This document shows positions 1-13,500 of a stretch of 64,000 nucleotides of DNA, in pieces. The notes beneath the pieces were generated by a model. The model was not told the origin of the DNA and did not search any database. It saw nothing but the letters and a program-made list of their open reading frames with translations. Each line of letters begins with the position of its first letter. The stretch's first letter is position 1. The translations under genes and the position numbers were made by a program. This stretch comes from Pristionchus mayeri (lineage: Eukaryota; Nematoda; Chromadorea; Rhabditida; Neodiplogasteridae), in contig BTRK01000005.1 in the NCBI GenBank assembly GCA_036245805.1, positions 48,717,553 through 48,781,552 on the forward strand, read 5' to 3'.

Positions 1-60
1 GAAAAACGAGCACTAGACGCTTTCAAATTTTTTTCGAAGAGCCAAGTTCGCTCATGACCC

Positions 61-3000
61 AGTAAAAAGGAGAGATGATGAACACACCGTGTTTAACATT
101 TGGCCTTAGAGCATGTAGCTCCATTTCAAAGAATACTCATTCCATGTATCGAGAACGACGATCACTTTTCGAAAAACGAGCTCTAGACGACGCTTTCAAA
201 AATTTTTCGAAGAGCCAAGTTCGCTCATGACCCAGTAAAAAGGAGAGATGATGAGCAGACCGTGTTTTACATTTGGCCTTAGAGCATGTAGCTCCATTTC
301 AAAGAATACTCATTGCATGCATCGAGAAATACGATCACTTTTCGAAAAACGAGCACTAGACGCTTTAATAAATTTTTCGAAGAGCCAAGTTCGCTGATAG
401 GGACCTAGTAAAAAGGAGAGATGATGAACAGACAGTGTTTAACATTTGGCCTTAGAGCATGTAGCTCCATTTCAAAGAATACTCCTTGCATGCATCGAGA
501 ACGACGATCACTTTTCGAAAAACGAGCACTAGACGCTTTCAAAAATTTTTCGAAGAGCCAAGTTCGCTGATAGGGACCTAGTAAAAAGGAGAGATGATGA
601 ACAGACCGTGTTTAACATTTGACCTTAGAGCATGTAGCTCCATTTCAAAGAATACTCATTGCATGCATCGAGAAAGATGATCACTTTTTGAAAAACGAGC
701 ACTAGACGCTTTCAAAAATTTTTCGAAGAGCCAAGTTCGCTCATGACCCAGTAAAAAGGAGAGATGATGAACACACCGTGTTTAACATTTGGCCTTAGAG
801 CATGTAGCTCCATTTCAAAGAATACTCATTCCATGTATCGAGAACGACGATCACTTTTCGAAAAACGAGCTCTAGACGACGCTTTCAAAAATTTTTCGAA
901 GAGCCAAGTTCGCTGATAGGGACCCAGTAAAAAGGAGAGACGATGAGCAGACCGTGTTTTACATTTGGCCTTAGTGCATGTAGCTCCATTTCAAAGAATA
1001 CTCCATGCACGCATCGAGAAATACGATCACTTTTCGAAAAACGAGCACTAGACGCTTTAATAAATTTTTCGAAGAGCCAAGTTCGCTCATGACCCAGTAA
1101 AAAGGAGAGATGATGAACAGACAGTGTTTAACATTTGGCCTTAGAGCATGTAGCTCCATTTCAAAGAATACTCCTTGCATGCATCGAGAACGACGATCAC
1201 TTTTCGAAAAACGAGCACTAGACGCTTTCAAAAATTTTTCGAAGAGCCAAGTTCGCTGATAGGGACCTAGTAAAAAGGAGAGATGATGAACAGACCGTGT
1301 TTAACATTTGACCTTAGAGCATGTAGCTCCATTTCAAAGAATACTCCTTGCATGCATCGAGAACGACGATCACTTTTCGAAAAACGAGCACTAGACGCTT
1401 TCAAAAATTTTTCGAAGAGCCAAGTTCGCTGATAGGGACCTAGTAAAAAGGAGAGATGATGAACAGACCGTGTTTAACATTTGACCTTAGAGCATGTAGC
1501 TCCATTTCAAAGAATACTCATTGCATGCATCGAGAAAGATGATCACTTTTTGAAAAACGAGCACTAGACGCTTTCAAAAATTTTTCGAAGAGCCAAGTTC
1601 GCTCATGACCCAGTAAAAAGGAGAGATGATGAACAGACAGTGTTTAACATTTGGCCTTAGAGCATGTAGCTCCATTTCAAAGAATACTCCTTGCATGCAT
1701 CGAGAACGACGATCACTTTTCGAAAAACGAGCACTAGACGCTTTCAAAAATTTTTCGAAGAGCCAAGTTCGCTGATAGGGACCTAGTAAAAAGGAGAGAT
1801 GATGAACAGACCGTGTTTAACATTTGACCTTAGAGCATGTAGCTCCATTTCAAAGAATACTCCTTGCATGCATCGAGAACGACGATCACTTTTCGAAAAA
1901 CGAGCACTAGACGCTTTCAAAAATTTTTCGAAGAGCCAAGTTCGCTGATAGGGACCTAGTAAAAAGGAGAGATGATGAACAGACCGTGTTTAACATTTGA
2001 CCTCAGAGCATGTAGCTCCATTTCAAAGAATACTCCTTGCATGCATCGAGAACGACGATCACTTTTCGAAAAACGAGCACTAGACGCTTTCAAATTTTTT
2101 TCGAAGAGCCAAGTTCGCTCATGACCCAGTAAAAAGGAGAGATGATGAACACACCGTGTTTAACATTTGGCCTTAGAGCATGTAGCTCCATTTCAAAGAA
2201 TACTCCTTGCACGCATCGAGAATTACGATCACTTTTCGAAAAACGAGCACTAGACGCTTTAATAAATTTTTCGAAGAGCCAAGTTCGCTCATGACCCAGT
2301 AAAAAGGAGAGATGATGAACAGACAGTGTTTAACATTTGGCCTTAGAGCATGTAGCTCCATTTCAAAGAATACTCCTTGCACGCATCGAGAACGACGATC
2401 ACTTTTCGAAAAACGAGCACTAGACGCTTTCAAAAATTTTTCGAAGAGCCAAGTTCGCTGATAGGGACCTAGTAAAAAGGAGAGATGATGAACACACCGT
2501 GTTTAACATTTGGCCTTAGAGCATGTAGCTCCATTTCAAAGAATACTCATTCCATGTATCGAGAACGACGATCACTTTTCGAAAAACGAGCTCTAGACGA
2601 CGCTTTCAAAAATTTTTCGAAGAGCCAAGTTCGCTCATGACCCAGTAAAAAGGAGAGATGATGAGCAGACCGTGTTTTACATTTGGCCTTAGAGCATGTA
2701 GCTCCATTTCAAAGAATACTCATTGCATGCATCGAGAAATACGATCACTTTTCGAAAAACGAGCACTAGACGCTTTAATAAATTTTTCGAAGAGCCAAGT
2801 TCGCTGATAGGGACCTAGTAAAAAGGAGAGATGATGAACAGACAGTGTTTAACATTTGGCCTTAGAGCATGTAGCTCCATTTCAAAGAATACTCCTTGCA
2901 TGCATCGAGAACGACGATCACTTTTCGAAAAACGAGCACTAGACGCTTTCAAAAATTTTTCGAAGAGCCAAGTTCGCTGATAGGGACCTAGTAAAAAGGA

Positions 3001-4510
3001 GAGATGATGAACAGACCGTGTTTAACATTTGACCTTAGAGCATGTAGCTCCATTTCAAAGAATACTCATTGCATGCATCGAGAAAGATGATCACTTTTTG
3101 AAAAACGAGCACTAGACGCTTTCAAAAATTTTTCGAAGAGCCAAGTTCGCTCATGACCCAGTAAAAAGGAGAGATGATGAACACACCGTGTTTAACATTT
3201 GGCCTTAGAGCATGTAGCTCCATTTCAAAGAATACTCATTCCATGTATCGAGAACGACGATCACTTTTCGAAAAACGAGCTCTAGACGACGCTTTCAAAA
3301 ATTTTTCGAAGAGCCAAGTTCGCTGATAGGGACCCAGTAAAAAGGAGAGACGATGAGCAGACCGTGTTTTACATTTGGCCTTAGAGCATGTAGCTCCATT
3401 TCAAAGAATACTCCATGCACGCATCGAGAAATACGATCACTTTTCGAAAAACGAGCACTAGACGCTTTAATAAATTTTTCGAAGAGCCAAGTTCGCTCAT
3501 GACCCAGTAAAAAGGAGAGATGATGAACAGACAGTGTTTAACATTTGGCCTTAGAGCATGTAGCTCCATTTCAAAGAATACTCCTTGCATGCATCGAGAA
3601 CGACGATCACTTTTCGAAAAACGAGCACTAGACGCTTTCAAAAATTTTTCGAAGAGCCAAGTTCGCTGATAGGGACCTAGTAAAAAGGAGAGATGATGAA
3701 CAGACCGTGTTTAACATTTGACCTTAGAGCATGTAGCTCCATTTCAAAGAATACTCCTTGCATGCATCGAGAACGACGATCACTTTTCGAAAAACGAGCA
3801 CTAGACGCTTTCAAAAATTTTTCGAAGAGCCAAGTTCGCTGATAGGGACCTAGTAAAAAGGAGAGATGATGAACAGACCGTGTTTAACATTTGACCTTAG
3901 AGCATGTAGCTCCATTTCAAAGAATACTCATTGCATGCATCGAGAAAGATGATCACTTTTTGAAAAACGAGCACTAGACGCTTTCAAAAATTTTTCGAAG
4001 AGCCAAGTTCGCTCATGACCCAGTAAAAAGGAGAGATGATGAACAGACAGTGTTTAACATTTGGCCTTAGAGCATGTAGCTCCATTTCAAAGAATACTCC
4101 TTGCATGCATCGAGAACGACGATCACTTTTCGAAAAACGAGCACTAGACGCTTTCAAAAATTTTTCGAAGAGCCAAGTTCGCTGATAGGGACCTAGTAAA
4201 AAGGAGAGATGATGAACAGACCGTGTTTAACATTTGACCTTAGAGCATGTAGCTCCATTTCAAAGAATACTCCTTGCATGCATCGAGAACGACGATCACT
4301 TTTCGAAAAACGAGCACTAGACGCTTTCAAAAATTTTTCGAAGAGCCAAGTTCGCTGATAGGGACCTAGTAAAAAGGAGAGATGATGAACAGACCGTGTT
4401 TAACATTTGACCTCAGAGCATGTAGCTCCATTTCAAAGAATACTCCTTGCATGCATCGAGAACGACGATCACTTTTCGAAAAACGAGCACTAGACGCTTT
4501 CAAAAATTTT
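61..4510 (+). repeat. Higher-order repeat of satellite A, period ~2410 bp (14 monomers), two copies
   Basis: Positions 61-2100 and 2471-4510 match at a fixed offset of 2410 bp with the same order of monomer variants. Examples are the CATTCCATGTATC monomer at about 131 and 2541, the AGAAAGATGATCAC monomer at about 1531 and 3941, and the rare GACCTCAGAGC variant at about 2000 and 4410. The match breaks at 2101 versus 4511, where one copy has CTCATGACC and the other CTGATAGGG. This block is also marked by the ATTTGACCTTAGAGC variant, largely confined to the first 9.5 kb. Confidence 0.88.
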
Positions 4511-7500
4511 TCGAAGAGCCAAGTTCGCTGATAGGGACCCAGTAAAAAGGAGAGATGATGAACAGACCGTGTTTAACATTTGACCTTAGAGCATGTAGCT
4601 CCATTTCAAAGAATACTCATTGCATGCATCGAGAAAGATGATCACTTTTTGAAAAACGAGCACTAGACGCTTTCAAAAATTTTTCGAAGAGCCAAGTTCG
4701 CTCATGACCCAGTAAAAAGGAGAGATGATGAACACACCGTGTTTAACATTTGACCTTAGAGCATGTAGCTCCATTTCAAAGAATACTCCTTGCATGCATC
4801 GAGAACGACGATCACTTTTCGAAAAACGAGCACTAGACGCTTTCAAAAATTTTTCGAAGAGCCAAGTTCGCTGATAGGGACCTAGTAAAAAGGAGAGATG
4901 ATGAACAGACCGTGTTTAACATTTGACCTTAGAGCATGTAGCTCCATTTCAAAGAATACTCATTGCATGCATCGAGAAAGATGATCACTTTTTGAAAAAC
5001 GAGCACTAGACGCTTTCAAAAATTTTTCGAAGAGCCAAGTTCGCTCATGACCCAGTAAAAAGGAGAGATGATGAACAGACAGTGTTTAACATTTGGCCTT
5101 AGAGCATGTAGCTCCATTTCAAAGAATACTCCTTGCATGCATCGAGAACGACGATCACTTTTCGAAAAACGAGCACTAGACGCTTTCAAAAATTTTTCGA
5201 AGAGCCAAGTTCGCTGATAGGGACCTAGTAAAAAGGAGAGATGATGAACAGACCGTGTTTAACATTTGACCTTAGAGCATGTAGCTCCATTTCAAAGAAT
5301 ACTCCTTGCATGCATCGAGAACGACGATCACTTTTCGAAAAACGAGCACTAGACGCTTTCAAAAATTTTTCGAAGAGCCAAGTTCGCTGATAGGGACCTA
5401 GTAAAAAGGAGAGATGATGAACAGACCGTGTTTAACATTTGACCTCAGAGCATGTAGCTCCATTTCAAAGAATACTCCTTGCATGCATCGAGAACGACGA
5501 TCACTTTTCGAAAAACGAGCACTAGACGCTTTCAAAAATTTTTCGAAGAGCCAAGTTCGCTGATAGGGACCCAGTAAAAAGGAGAGATGATGAACAGACC
5601 GTGTTTAACATTTGACCTTAGAGCATGTAGCTCCATTTCAAAGAATACTCATTGCATGCATCGAGAAAGATGATCACTTTTTGAAAAACGAGCACTAGAC
5701 GCTTTCAAAAATTTTTCGAAGAGCCAAGTTCGCTCATGACCCAGTAAAAAGGAGAGATGATGAACACACCGTGTTTAACATTTGGCCTTAGAGCATGTAG
5801 CTCCATTTCAAAGAATACTCATTCCATGTATCGAGAACGACGATCACTTTTCGAAAAACGAGCTCTAGACGACGCTTTCAAAAATTTTTCGAAGAGCCAA
5901 GTTCGCTCATGACCCAGTAAAAAGGAGAGATGATGAACACACCGTGTTTAACATTTGGCCTTAGAGCATGTAGCTCCATTTCAAAGAATACTCATTCCAT
6001 GTATCGAGAACGACGATCACTTTTCGAAAAACGAGCTCTAGACGACGCTTTCAAAAATTTTTCGAAGAGCCAAGTTCGCTGATAGGGACCCAGTAAAAAG
6101 GAGAGACGATGAGCAGACCGTGTTTTACATTTGGCCTTAGAGCATGTAGCTCCATTTCAAAGAATACTCCTTGCACGCATCGAGAAATACGATCACTTTT
6201 CGAAAAACGAGCACTAGACGCTTTAATAAATTTTTCGAAGAGCCAAGTTCGCTCATGACCCAGTAAAAAGGAGAGATGATGAACAGACAGTGTTTAACAT
6301 TTGGCCTTAGAGCATGTAGCTCCATTTCAAAGAATACTCCTTGCATGCATCGAGAACGACGATCACTTTTCGAAAAACGAGCACTAGACGCTTTCAAAAA
6401 TTTTTCGAAGAGCCAAGTTCGCTGATAGGGACCTAGTAAAAAGGAGAGATGATGAACAGACCGTGTTTAACATTTGACCTTAGAGCATGTAGCTCCATTT
6501 CAAAGAATACTCATTGCATGCATCGAGAAAGATGATCACTTTTTGAAAAACGAGCACTAGACGCTTTCAAAAATTTTTCGAAGAGCCAAGTTCGCTCATG
6601 ACCCAGTAAAAAGGAGAGATGATGAACAGACAGTGTTTAACATTTGGCCTTAGAGCATGTAGCTCCATTTCAAAGAATACTCCTTGCATGCATCGAGAAC
6701 GACGATCACTTTTCGAAAAACGAGCACTAGACGCTTTCAAAAATTTTTCGAAGAGCCAAGTTCGCTGATAGGGACCTAGTAAAAAGGAGAGATGATGAAC
6801 AGACCGTGTTTAACATTTGACCTTAGAGCATGTAGCTCCATTTCAAAGAATACTCCTTGCATGCATCGAGAACGACGATCACTTTTCGAAAAACGAGCAC
6901 TAGACGCTTTCAAAAATTTTTCGAAGAGCCAAGTTCGCTGATAGGGACCTAGTAAAAAGGAGAGATGATGAACAGACCGTGTTTAACATTTGACCTCAGA
7001 GCATGTAGCTCCATTTCAAAGAATACTCCTTGCATGCATCGAGAACGACGATCACTTTTCGAAAAACGAGCACTAGACGCTTTCAAAAATTTTTCGAAGA
7101 GCCAAGTTCGCTGATAGGGACCCAGTAAAAAGGAGAGATGATGAACAGACCGTGTTTAACATTTGACCTTAGAGCATGTAGCTCCATTTCAAAGAATACT
7201 CATTGCATGCATCGAGAAAGATGATCACTTTTTGAAAAACGAGCACTAGACGCTTTCAAAAATTTTTCGAAGAGCCAAGTTCGCTCATGACCCAGTAAAA
7301 AGGAGAGATGATGAACACACCGTGTTTAACATTTGGCCTTAGAGCATGTAGCTCCATTTCAAAGAATACTCATTCCATGTATCGAGAACGACGATCACTT
7401 TTCGAAAAACGAGCTCTAGACGACGCTTTCAAAAATTTTTCGAAGAGCCAAGTTCGCTGATAGGGACCCAGTAAAAAGGAGAGACGATGAGCAGACCGTG

Positions 7501-10500
7501 TTTTACATTTGGCCTTAGAGCATGTAGCTCCATTTCAAAGAATACTCCTTGCACGCATCGAGAAATACGATCACTTTTCGAAAAACGAGCACTAGACGCT
7601 TTAATAAATTTTTCGAAGAGCCAAGTTCGCTCATGACCCAGTAAAAAGGAGAGATGATGAACAGACAGTGTTTAACATTTGGCCTTAGAGCATGTAGCTC
7701 CATTTCAAAGAATACTCCTTGCATGCATCGAGAACGACGATCACTTTTCGAAAAACGAGCACTAGACGCTTTCAAAAATTTTTCGAAGAGCCAAGTTCGC
7801 TGATAGGGACCTAGTAAAAAGGAGAGATGATGAACAGACCGTGTTTAACATTTGACCTTAGAGCATGTAGCTCCATTTCAAAGAATACTCATTGCATGCA
7901 TCGAGAAAGATGATCACTTTTTGAAAAACGAGCACTAGACGCTTTCAAAAATTTTTCGAAGAGCCAAGTTCGCTGATAGGGACCTAGCAAAAAGGAGAGA
8001 TGATGAACAGACCGTGTTTAACATTTGGCCTTAGAGCATGTAGCTCCATTTCAAAGAATACTCATTGCATGCATCGAGAAAGACGATCACTTTTTGAAAA
8101 ACGAGCACTAGACGCTTTCAAATTTTTTTCGAACAGATAAGTTCGCTGATAGGGACCCAGTAAAAAGGAGAGACGATGAGCAGACCGTGTTTTACATTTG
8201 GCCTTAGAGCATGTAGCTCCATTTCAAAGAATACTCCTTGCACGCATCGAGAAATACGATCACTTTTCGAAAAACGAGCTCTAGACGACGCTTTCAAAAA
8301 TTTTTCGAAGAGCCAAGTTCGCTGATAGGGACCTAGTAAAAAGGAGAGATGATGAACAGACCGTGTTTAACATTTGACCTTAGAGCATGTAGCTCCATTT
8401 CAAAGAATACTCATTGCATGCATCGAGAAAGATGATCACTTTTTGAAAAACGAGCACTAGACGCTTTCAAATTTTTTTCGAAGAGCCAAGTTCGCTCATG
8501 ACCCAGTAAAAAGGAGAGATGATGAACACACCGTGTTTAACATTTGGCCTTAGAGCATGTAGCTCCATTTCAAAGAATACTCCTTGCACGCATCGAGAAA
8601 TACGATCACTTTTCGAAAAACGAGCTCTAGACGACGCTTTCAAAAATTTTTCGAAGACCCAAGTTCGCTGATAGGGACCTAGCAAAAAGGAGAGATGATG
8701 AACAGACCGTGTTTAACATTTGGCCTTAGAGCATGTAGCTCCATTTCAAAGAATACTCATTGCATGCATCGAGAAAGACGATCACTTTTTGAAAAACGAG
8801 CACTAGACGCTTTCAAATTTTTTTCGAACAGATAAGTTCGCTGATAGGGACCCAGTAAAAAGGAGAGACGATGAGCAGACCGTGTTTTACATTTGGCCTT
8901 AGAGCATGTAGCTCCATTTTAAAGAATACTCCCTGCACGCATCGAGAAGGACGATCACTTATCGAAAAACGAGCACTAGACGCTTTAAAAAAATTTTCGA
9001 AGAGCCAAGTTCGCTCATGACCCAGTAAAAAGGAGAGATGATGAACAGACCGTGTTTAACATTTGGCCTTAGAGCATGTAGCTCCATTTCAAAGAATACT
9101 CCTTGCACGCATCGAGAAATACGATCACTTTTCGAAAAACGAGCACTAGACGCTTTCAAAATTTTTTCGAAGAGCCAAGTTCGCTGATAGGGACCTAGTA
9201 AAAAGGAGAGATGATTAACAGACCGTGTTTAACATTTGACCTTAGAGCATGTAGCTCCATTTCAAAGAATACTCATTGCATGCATCGAGAAAGATGATCA
9301 CTTTTTGAAAAACGAGCACTAGACGCTTTCAAATTTTTTTCGAAGAGCCAAGTTCGCTGATAGGGACCCAGTAAAAAGGAGAGATGATGAACACACCGTG
9401 TTTAACATTTGGCCTTAGAGCATGTAGCTCCATTTCAAAGAATACTCATTCCATGTATCGAGAACGACGATCACTTTTCGAAAAACGAGCTCTAGACGAC
9501 GCTTTCAAAAATTTTTCGAAGAGCCAAGTTCGCTGATAGGGACCCAGTAAAAAGGAGAGACGATGAGCAGACCGTGTTTTACATTTGGCCTTAGAGCATG
9601 TAGCTCCATTTCAAAGAATACTCATTGCATGCATCGAGAAAGATGATCACTTTTTGAAAAACGAGCACTAGACGCTTTCAAATTTTTTTCGAAGAGCCAA
9701 GTTCGCTCATGACCCAGTAAAAAGGAGAGATGATGAACACACCGTGTTTAACATTTGGCCTTAGAGCATGTAGCTCCATTTCAAAGAATACTCCTTGCAC
9801 GCATCGAGAAATACGATCACTTTTCGAAAAACGAGCTCTAGACGACGCTTTCAAAAATTTTTCGAAGACCCAAGTTCGCTCATGACCCAGTAAATAGGAG
9901 AGATGATGAACACACCGTGTTTAACATTTGGCCTTAGAGCATGTAGCTCCATTTCAAAGAATACTCCTTGCACGCATCGAGAAATACGATCACTTTTCGA
10001 AAAACGAGCTCTAGACGACGCTTTCAAAAATTTTTCGAAGAGCCAAGTTCGCTGATAGGGACCCAGTAAAAAGGAGAGACGATGAGCAGACCGTGTTTTA
10101 CATTTGGCCTTAGAGCATGTAGCTCCATTTCAAAGAATACTCCTTGCACGCATCGAGAAATACGATCACTTTTCGAAAAACGAGCACTAGACGCTTTCAA
10201 ATTTTTTTCGAAGAGCCAAGTTCGCTCATGACCCAGTAAAAAGGAGAGATGATGAACACACCGTGTTTAACATTTGGCCTTAGAGCATGTAGCTCCATTT
10301 CAAAGAATACTCCTTGCACGCATCGAGAAATACGATCACTTTTCGAAAAACGAGCTCTAGACGACGCTTTCAAAAATTTTTCGAAGACCCAAGTTCGCTC
10401 ATGACCCAGTAAATAGGAGAGATGATGAACACACCGTGTTTAACATTTGGCCTTAGAGCATGTAGCTCCATTTCAAAGAATACTCATTCCATGTATCGAG

Positions 10501-13500
10501 AACGACGATCACTTTTCGAAAAACGAGCACTAGACGCTTTCAAATTTTTTTCGAAGAGCCAAGTTCGCTGATAGGGACCCAGTAAAAAGGAGAGATGATG
10601 AACACACCGTGTTTAACATTTGGCCTTAGAGCATGTAGCTCCATTTCAAAGAATACTCATTCCATGTATCGAGAAAGATGATCACTTTTTGAAAAACGAG
10701 CACTAGACGCTTTCAAATTTTTTTCGAAGAGCCAAGTTCGCTGATAGGGACCCAGTAAAAAGGAGAGATGATGAACACACCGTGTTTAACATTTGGCCTT
10801 AGAGCATGTAGCTCCATTTCAAAGAATACTCATTCCATGTATCGAGAAATACGATCACTTTTCGAAAAACGAGCTCTAGACGCTTTCAAAAATTTTTCGA
10901 AGAGCCAAGTTCGCTCATGACCCAGTAAAAAGGAGAGATGATGAACACACCGTGTTTAACATTTGGCCTTAGAGCATGTAGCTCCATTTCAAAGAATACT
11001 CCTTGCACGCATCGAGAAATACGATCACTTTTCGAAAAACGAGCACTAGACGCTTTCAAATTTTTTTCGAAGAGCCAAGTTCGCTCATGACCCAGTAAAA
11101 AGGAGAGATGATGAACACACCGTGTTTAACATTTGGCCTTAGAGCATGTAGCTCCATTTCAAAGAATACTCCTTGCACGCATCGAGAAATACGATCACTT
11201 TTCGAAAAACGAGCACTAGACGCTTTCAAATTTTTTTCGAAGAGCCAAGTTCGCTCATGACCCAGTAAAAAGGAGAGATGATGAACACACCGTGTTTAAC
11301 ATTTGGCCTTAGAGCATGTAGCTCCATTTCAAAGAATACTCCTTGCACGCATCGAGAAATACGATCACTTTTCGAAAAACGAGCTCTAGACGACGCTTTC
11401 AAAAATTTTTCGAAGACCCAAGTTCGCTCATGACCCAGTAAATAGGAGAGATGATGAACACACCGTGTTTAACATTTGGCCTTAGAGCATGTAGCTCCAT
11501 TTCAAAGAATACTCCTTGCACGCATCGAGAAATACGATCACTTTTCGAAAAACGAGCTCTAGACGACGCTTTCAAAAATTTTTCGAAGACCCAAGTTCGC
11601 TCATGACCCAGTAAATAGGAGAGATGATGAACACACCGTGTTTAACATTTGGCCTTAGAGCATGTAGCTCCATTTCAAAGAATACTCCTTGCACGCATCG
11701 AGAAATACGATCACTTTTCGAAAAACGAGCTCTAGACGACGCTTTCAAAAATTTTTCGAAGACCCAAGTTCGCTCATGACCCAGTAAATAGGAGAGATGA
11801 TGAACACACCGTGTTTAACATTTGGCCTTAGAGCATGTAGCTCCATTTCAAAGAATACTCATTCCATGTATCGAGAACGACGATCACTTTTCGAAAAACG
11901 AGCACTAGACGCTTTCAAATTTTTTTCGAAGAGCCAAGTTCGCTGATAGGGACCCAGTAAAAAGGAGAAATGATGAACACACCGTGTTTAACATTTGGCC
12001 TTAGAGCATGTAGCTCCATTTCAAAGAATACTCATTCCATGTATCGAGAAAGATGATCACTTTTTGAAAAACGAGCACTAGACGCTTTCAAATTTTTTTC
12101 GAAGAGCCAAGTTCGCTGATAGGGACCCACTAAAAAGGAGAGATGATGAACACACCGTGTTTAACATTTGGCCTTAGAGCATGTAGCTCCATTTCAAAGA
12201 ATACTCATTCCATGTATCGAGAAAGATGATCACTTTTTGAAAAACGAGCACTAGACGCTTTCAAATTTTTTTCGAAGAGCCAAGTTCGCTGATAGGGACC
12301 CAGTAAAAAGGAGAAATGATGAACACACCGTGTTTAACATTTGGCCTTAGAGCATGTAGCTCCATTTCAAAGAATACTCATTCCATGTATCGAGAAAGAT
12401 GATCACTTTTTGAAAAACGAGCACTAGACGCTTTCAAATTTTTTTCGAAGAGCCAAGTTCGCTGATAGGGACCCAGTAAAAAGGAGAAATGATGAACACA
12501 CCGTGTTTAACATTTGGCCTTAGAGCATGTAGCTCCATTTCAAAGAATACTCATTCCATGTATCGAGAAAGATGATCACTTTTTGAAAAACGAGCACTAG
12601 ACGCTTTCAAATTTTTTTCGAAGAGCCAAGTTCGCTGATAGGGACCTAGTAAAAAGGAGAGATGATGAACAGACCGTGTTTAACATTTGGCCTTAGAGCA
12701 TGTAGCTCCATTTCAAAGAATACTCCTTGCACGCATCGAGAAATACGATCACTTTTCGAAAAACGAGCACTAGACGCTTTCAAATTTTTTTCGAAGAGCC
12801 AAGTTCGCTCATGACCCAGTAAAAAGGAGAGATGATGAACACACCGTGTTTAACTTTTGGCCTTATTTCAAAGAATACTCCCTGCACGCATCGAGAAATA
12901 CGATCACTTTTCGAAAAACGAGCACTAGACGCTTTCAAAAATTTTTCGAAGAGCCAAGTTCGCTCATGACCCAGTAAAAAGGAGAGATGATGAACACACC
13001 GTGTTTAACATTTGGCCTTAGAGCATGTAGCTCCATTTCAAAGAATACTCATTGCATGCATCGAGAAAGACGATCACTTTTCGAAAAACGAGCACTAGAC
13101 GCTTTCAAAAATTTTTCGAAGAGCCAAGTTCGCTCATGACCCAGTAAAAAGAAGAGATGATGAACACACCGTGTTTAACATTTGGCCTTAGAGCATGTAG
13201 CTCCATTTCAAAGAATACTCATTGCATGCATCGAGAAAGACGATCACTTTTCGAAAAACGAGCTCTAGACGACGCTTTCAAATTTTTTTCGAAGAGCCAA
13301 GTTCGCTCATGACCCAGTAAAAAGGAGAGATGATGAACAGACCGTGTTTAACATTTGGCCTTAGAGCATGTAGCTCCATTTCAAAGAATACTCATTGCAT
13401 GCATCGAGAAAAACGATCACTTTTCGAAAAACGAGCTCTAGACGACGCTTTCAAAAATTTTTCGAAGAGCCAAGTTCGCTCATGACCCAGTAAAAAGGAG

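Noticed and set aside
971..9159. Repeated 66-86 codon minus-strand open frames in satellite A
   Set aside because: They recur with the higher-order repeat, lack any domain, and exist because two monomer variants happen to lack stops in one frame. No promoter or splice signal supports them.
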